Made by a program: the position numbers and the translations under genes. A stretch of 24,500 bases of DNA from Ornithomonoglobus_A sp045532455 (GTDB lineage Bacteria; Bacillota; Clostridia; UBA1381): NCBI GenBank assembly GCA_045532455.1, contig JAZSFX010000043.1:1-24500 (forward strand), written 5' to 3'. Positions 22,209 to 24,500 of the stretch are shown here, one piece after another (position 1 is the stretch's first letter; every line of letters starts with the position of its first letter). The notes beneath the pieces are model-generated. The model was not told the origin of the DNA and did not search any database. It saw only the letters and a program-made list of their open reading frames with translations.

Positions 22209-24070
22209 ACAGTTTGATTTTAACAGTGCTTGTATCCCAAGGGATGAAATTTAAAAATGCTTTTGTTAAAAGTAAAACATATGCCATATTTATTGGCATA
22301 TATAACTTTTTCTCAAATGCATGGAAAAAAAGCACTATATTAAATCTTGTTGGCAATACCGATAAAGAGAGTAGTATGAAAAACAGTATTTTTTACAAGC
22401 TGTACAGACTGCCTTTTACATTCTGGGAATTTTTATCGGATAAAATAGGCGGCTATATCAATAATAATATAAAATCAAGTGCAATATGCTCACTTGCAAG
22501 AGGCTATGTGCAGGGTTTTATGGCAATTAACTCTCGCTTTTGGGGGATTATGCTACTTGGTACATCGCTTTCATTTACAGTTTTAACACTTATAAGTGAA
22601 AAGACATATTCATTACCCATTCTTATTGTAGGTGCAGTTGGTGCAGTGCTGATGCTTTTAAGATACAATTTTATGTCATTCTTAAATGGGTCTAAGTTTG
22701 TTGATATTGTAAAAGCGGCACTCGGATTCAAAGAGCTTGATTTCAACTTTTTTGATGAAGACGGGGGTAATCTTATATCACCATTGCTTGTGGGAATACT
22801 TACAGGTGTGTCTATGACGTTCACACCGCTTGGAATATTAATTCCGTTTGCACTGTTTGGCATGATACTTGTTTTGTATGCACCCATAACGGGCGTTTAT
22901 GCAGCAGTATTCTTAGGTGCGATTGTTCCTACAATGCTTTTGGCACTCATATGTGTGTGGACAACCCTTTCACTACTTATAAAAGCGCTTTGTACTAAGG
23001 ACTTTAAATGGAAATTGGATTCCACTGCTTTGGGGCTTCTGATACTGCTCACAATTCTGTTTGTATCATCGGCACTTTCGTTTGCAATGGTTAAAAGCCT
23101 AACTGTGTGGGCGATGTATTTTGTATTTATTATTTTCTTTATAGTTGTTATCAACACAGTAGAAACAAAAGAACAACTTTACGGACTAATAAAGGCATTC
23201 ATAATATCTGGTGCATTGGTTGCATTGTATGGCATTATGCAGTATATATTCGGTTGGACAACTTCAAATGCGTGGATAGATGAAGAAATGTTCGAGCAAG
23301 AAACCATGAGGGTATACTCCACTCTCCAAAACCCCAACGTATTAGGCGAGTTCTTGTTGCTTGTACTACCATTGGCGGCGGTACAGTTTATAAAGAACAA
23401 AGCAACTACACTTGCAAAGTATGGCTATCTTGCAATGTTTGGTGTTTTGGCGCTATGTCTTGTCTTAACACAGTCAAGAGGCTGCTGGCTTGGATTTATA
23501 TTAAGTACAGTTGTATTTGTTACATTCTGGGAAGGCAGGCTATGGGGACTGTTACCGCTTGTTATATGTATAATTCCGTTTATTATACCACAAACGATTG
23601 CGGACAGAATTATGAGTATAGGTAATATGGAGGATACATCTACTTCGTACCGCGTATTTATATGGCTTGGAACACTTGGAATGTTAAAGCATTATTGGCT
23701 TGGCGGAATAGGAATGGGCGAGGGTGCATTTGGTGCAGTTTATCCGTTCTTTTCGTATAATGCAATAATAGCACCACACTCACACAATACATTTTTACAA
23801 CTTACGGTTGAGGCGGGAATTGGTGCATTGATTGTATTTGTTGTAACGCAATTTGCATTTTTAAGAGGAATGGCAAAAACATACAGATTAGATAACAAAA
23901 AAAGTATTGATTCACTAAATGCACTTGCATTCTCATCGGCAATCTTAGGATTTTTATTGCAGAGTATGTTCGACTACACCTTCTATAATTACAGAGTTAT
24001 GGCTTTGTTCTTTATGGTAATGGCAATGGGTGTCGCATTAAAATATATAAAGGAGCGAGAAAATGGCTAA
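22205..24070 (+). CDS. O-antigen ligase/Wzy-like polysaccharide polymerase or ligase
   Basis: 621 residues, multi-spanning, with roughly 10-12 membrane helices from residue 112 on. The Wzy_C core lies at about 378-545: QNPNVLGEF (376-383), LTQSRGCWLG (421-430) and, in the large outer loop, PHSHNTFLQL with H525 and H527, typical of O-antigen ligases and polymerases that act on lipid-linked glycans outside the membrane. The first 110 residues are an extension outside that core, amphipathic and basic, with one weakly hydrophobic stretch. Ribosome binding site AAAGGAG at 22191-22197; the ATGA overlap with murJ and an 8-base overlap with the next gene place it firmly in the operon. It could polymerise the wall polysaccharide or transfer it to an acceptor. 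Confidence 0.82.
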   Translation: MNSLILTVLVSQGMKFKNAFVKSKTYAIFIGIYNFFSNAWKKSTILNLVGNTDKESSMKNSIFYKLYRLPFTFWEFLSDKIGGYINNNIKSSAICSLARGYVQGFMAINSRFWGIMLLGTSLSFTVLTLISEKTYSLPILIVGAVGAVLMLLRYNFMSFLNGSKFVDIVKAALGFKELDFNFFDEDGGNLISPLLVGILTGVSMTFTPLGILIPFALFGMILVLYAPITGVYAAVFLGAIVPTMLLALICVWTTLSLLIKALCTKDFKWKLDSTALGLLILLTILFVSSALSFAMVKSLTVWAMYFVFIIFFIVVINTVETKEQLYGLIKAFIISGALVALYGIMQYIFGWTTSNAWIDEEMFEQETMRVYSTLQNPNVLGEFLLLVLPLAAVQFIKNKATTLAKYGYLAMFGVLALCLVLTQSRGCWLGFILSTVVFVTFWEGRLWGLLPLVICIIPFIIPQTIADRIMSIGNMEDTSTSYRVFIWLGTLGMLKHYWLGGIGMGEGAFGAVYPFFSYNAIIAPHSHNTFLQLTVEAGIGALIVFVVTQFAFLRGMAKTYRLDNKKSIDSLNALAFSSAILGFLLQSMFDYTFYNYRVMALFFMVMAMGVALKYIKERENG

Positions 24071-24500
24071 ATATAAAATCATTGAGGTTTCTTCAGATAC
24101 CAACATAGGCGGTGCAGGAAAATGCGTTTTAACAATTTTAGAAAATATTAACCAAGACGTTTTTGACGTGAAAGCACTAATTCCAAAGGACAGCCTTTTA
24201 AAAGAGCATATTCAAAAACTTGGTGTTGAAATAATAGAAATTGACGGTATGAAAGATAAGTCCTTAGATAAAGGGGACATAAAAAAACTCAAAGCAATTT
24301 TCAAACAGGAAAAACCCGACCTTGTGCATACACACGGAAGTATGACTGCAAGAATTGCCGCGCGTAAAGCGGGTGCAAAGGTAGTATTTACACGTCATAG
24401 TGTATTTGAACCGCCAAAGAAGTTATCGCAAGGCTTGGGCAAAGTAATTAACGGTATTATAAACAATCACTATGCAGACAGCATTATAGCAGTTGCAGAG
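24063..24500 (+). CDS. GT4-family glycosyltransferase, N-terminal part (cut by window end)
   Basis: The first 146 residues only; the gene runs past the window. It is a GT-B N-terminal Rossmann domain of family 4: IIEVSSDTNIGGAGK with the GGA(E)-like acceptor loop, then EKPDLVHTHGSMTARIAARKAG and VVFTRHSVFEP, matching the usual 'DivHtH...a..aa...g...v.t.H' pattern. It begins 8 bases before the end of the ligase gene in another frame, with AAAGGAG at 24050-24056 as ribosome binding site. It probably adds a sugar to the same surface polysaccharide. Donor and acceptor cannot be told. Confidence 0.85.
   Translation, partial: MAKYKIIEVSSDTNIGGAGKCVLTILENINQDVFDVKALIPKDSLLKEHIQKLGVEIIEIDGMKDKSLDKGDIKKLKAIFKQEKPDLVHTHGSMTARIAARKAGAKVVFTRHSVFEPPKKLSQGLGKVINGIINNHYADSIIAVAE

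Noticed and set aside
1..24500. CRISPR arrays, insertion sequences, phage or toxin-antitoxin genes
   Set aside because: No regularly spaced repeats, transposase or integrase motifs were seen on either strand. All long frames are accounted for by housekeeping, metabolic or envelope genes.

Overview
The window looks like a chromosomal segment of a low-GC, strictly fermentative Firmicute of the class Clostridia. The evidence is purine-rich AAAGGAGG-type ribosome binding sites, consensus TTGACA/TATAAT promoters with 17-bp spacers, an AbrB-type SpoVT regulator, GerMN domains, a lonB-lonA pair in Bacillus/Clostridium order, CsaB-type surface anchoring, and a biotin-dependent Na+-pump decarboxylase operon. 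I cannot name a genus from this alone. No mobile element, CRISPR array or rRNA was seen. The order of housekeeping genes looks chromosomal.

Layout. (1) 1-2579, + strand: the end of an OmpR-family response regulator, a PhoR/WalK-like sensor histidine kinase, and a membrane-anchored protein with two GerMN domains, arranged like the actinobacterial MtrA-MtrB-LpqB module. (2) 2610-6008: three single-gene units, tyrS, an O-acetylhomoserine sulfhydrylase-type PLP enzyme, and spoVT. Each is followed by a hairpin terminator. (3) 6088-11330: a five-gene operon with one promoter and one strong terminator. It encodes a 12S-type acyl-CoA carboxyltransferase, an OadG-like small membrane subunit, a biotin carrier, an OadB-type Na+-pump subunit, and a 5S/OadA-type carboxyltransferase without its own biotin domain. 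(4) 11346-12272, - strand: cysK, divergent from (5) 12506-14383, + strand: a large membrane-bound NDP-sugar 4,6-dehydratase. (6) 14528-17985, - strand: lonA and, upstream of it, a lonB homologue that ends after the AAA+ domain and has no protease domain. (7) 18160-18245: tRNA-Leu(UAA) with its own promoter and terminator. (8) 18433 to the window end, + strand: a tightly overlapping cell-surface polysaccharide operon with a glycosyltransferase-CsaB fusion, a MurJ-type flippase, an O-antigen-ligase/Wzy-like protein, and a second glycosyltransferase cut by the window end.

How the genes may work together. The carboxyltransferase operon could decarboxylate methylmalonyl-CoA and oxaloacetate through one shared biotin carrier and Na+ pump, or move carboxyl groups between them as propionibacterial transcarboxylase does, coupling propionate or pyruvate metabolism to a Na+ gradient. 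The sugar dehydratase and the operon at the right end probably supply and assemble a pyruvylated wall polysaccharide that anchors SLH-domain proteins. cysK and the sulfhydrylase both serve sulfide assimilation but are separate transcription units.

The most unusual points are the shared-carrier decarboxylase operon, the protease-less LonB beside a complete LonA, the GT-CsaB fusion, and the regulator-kinase-GerMN trio. All family assignments are from reading the sequence; no database search was run.
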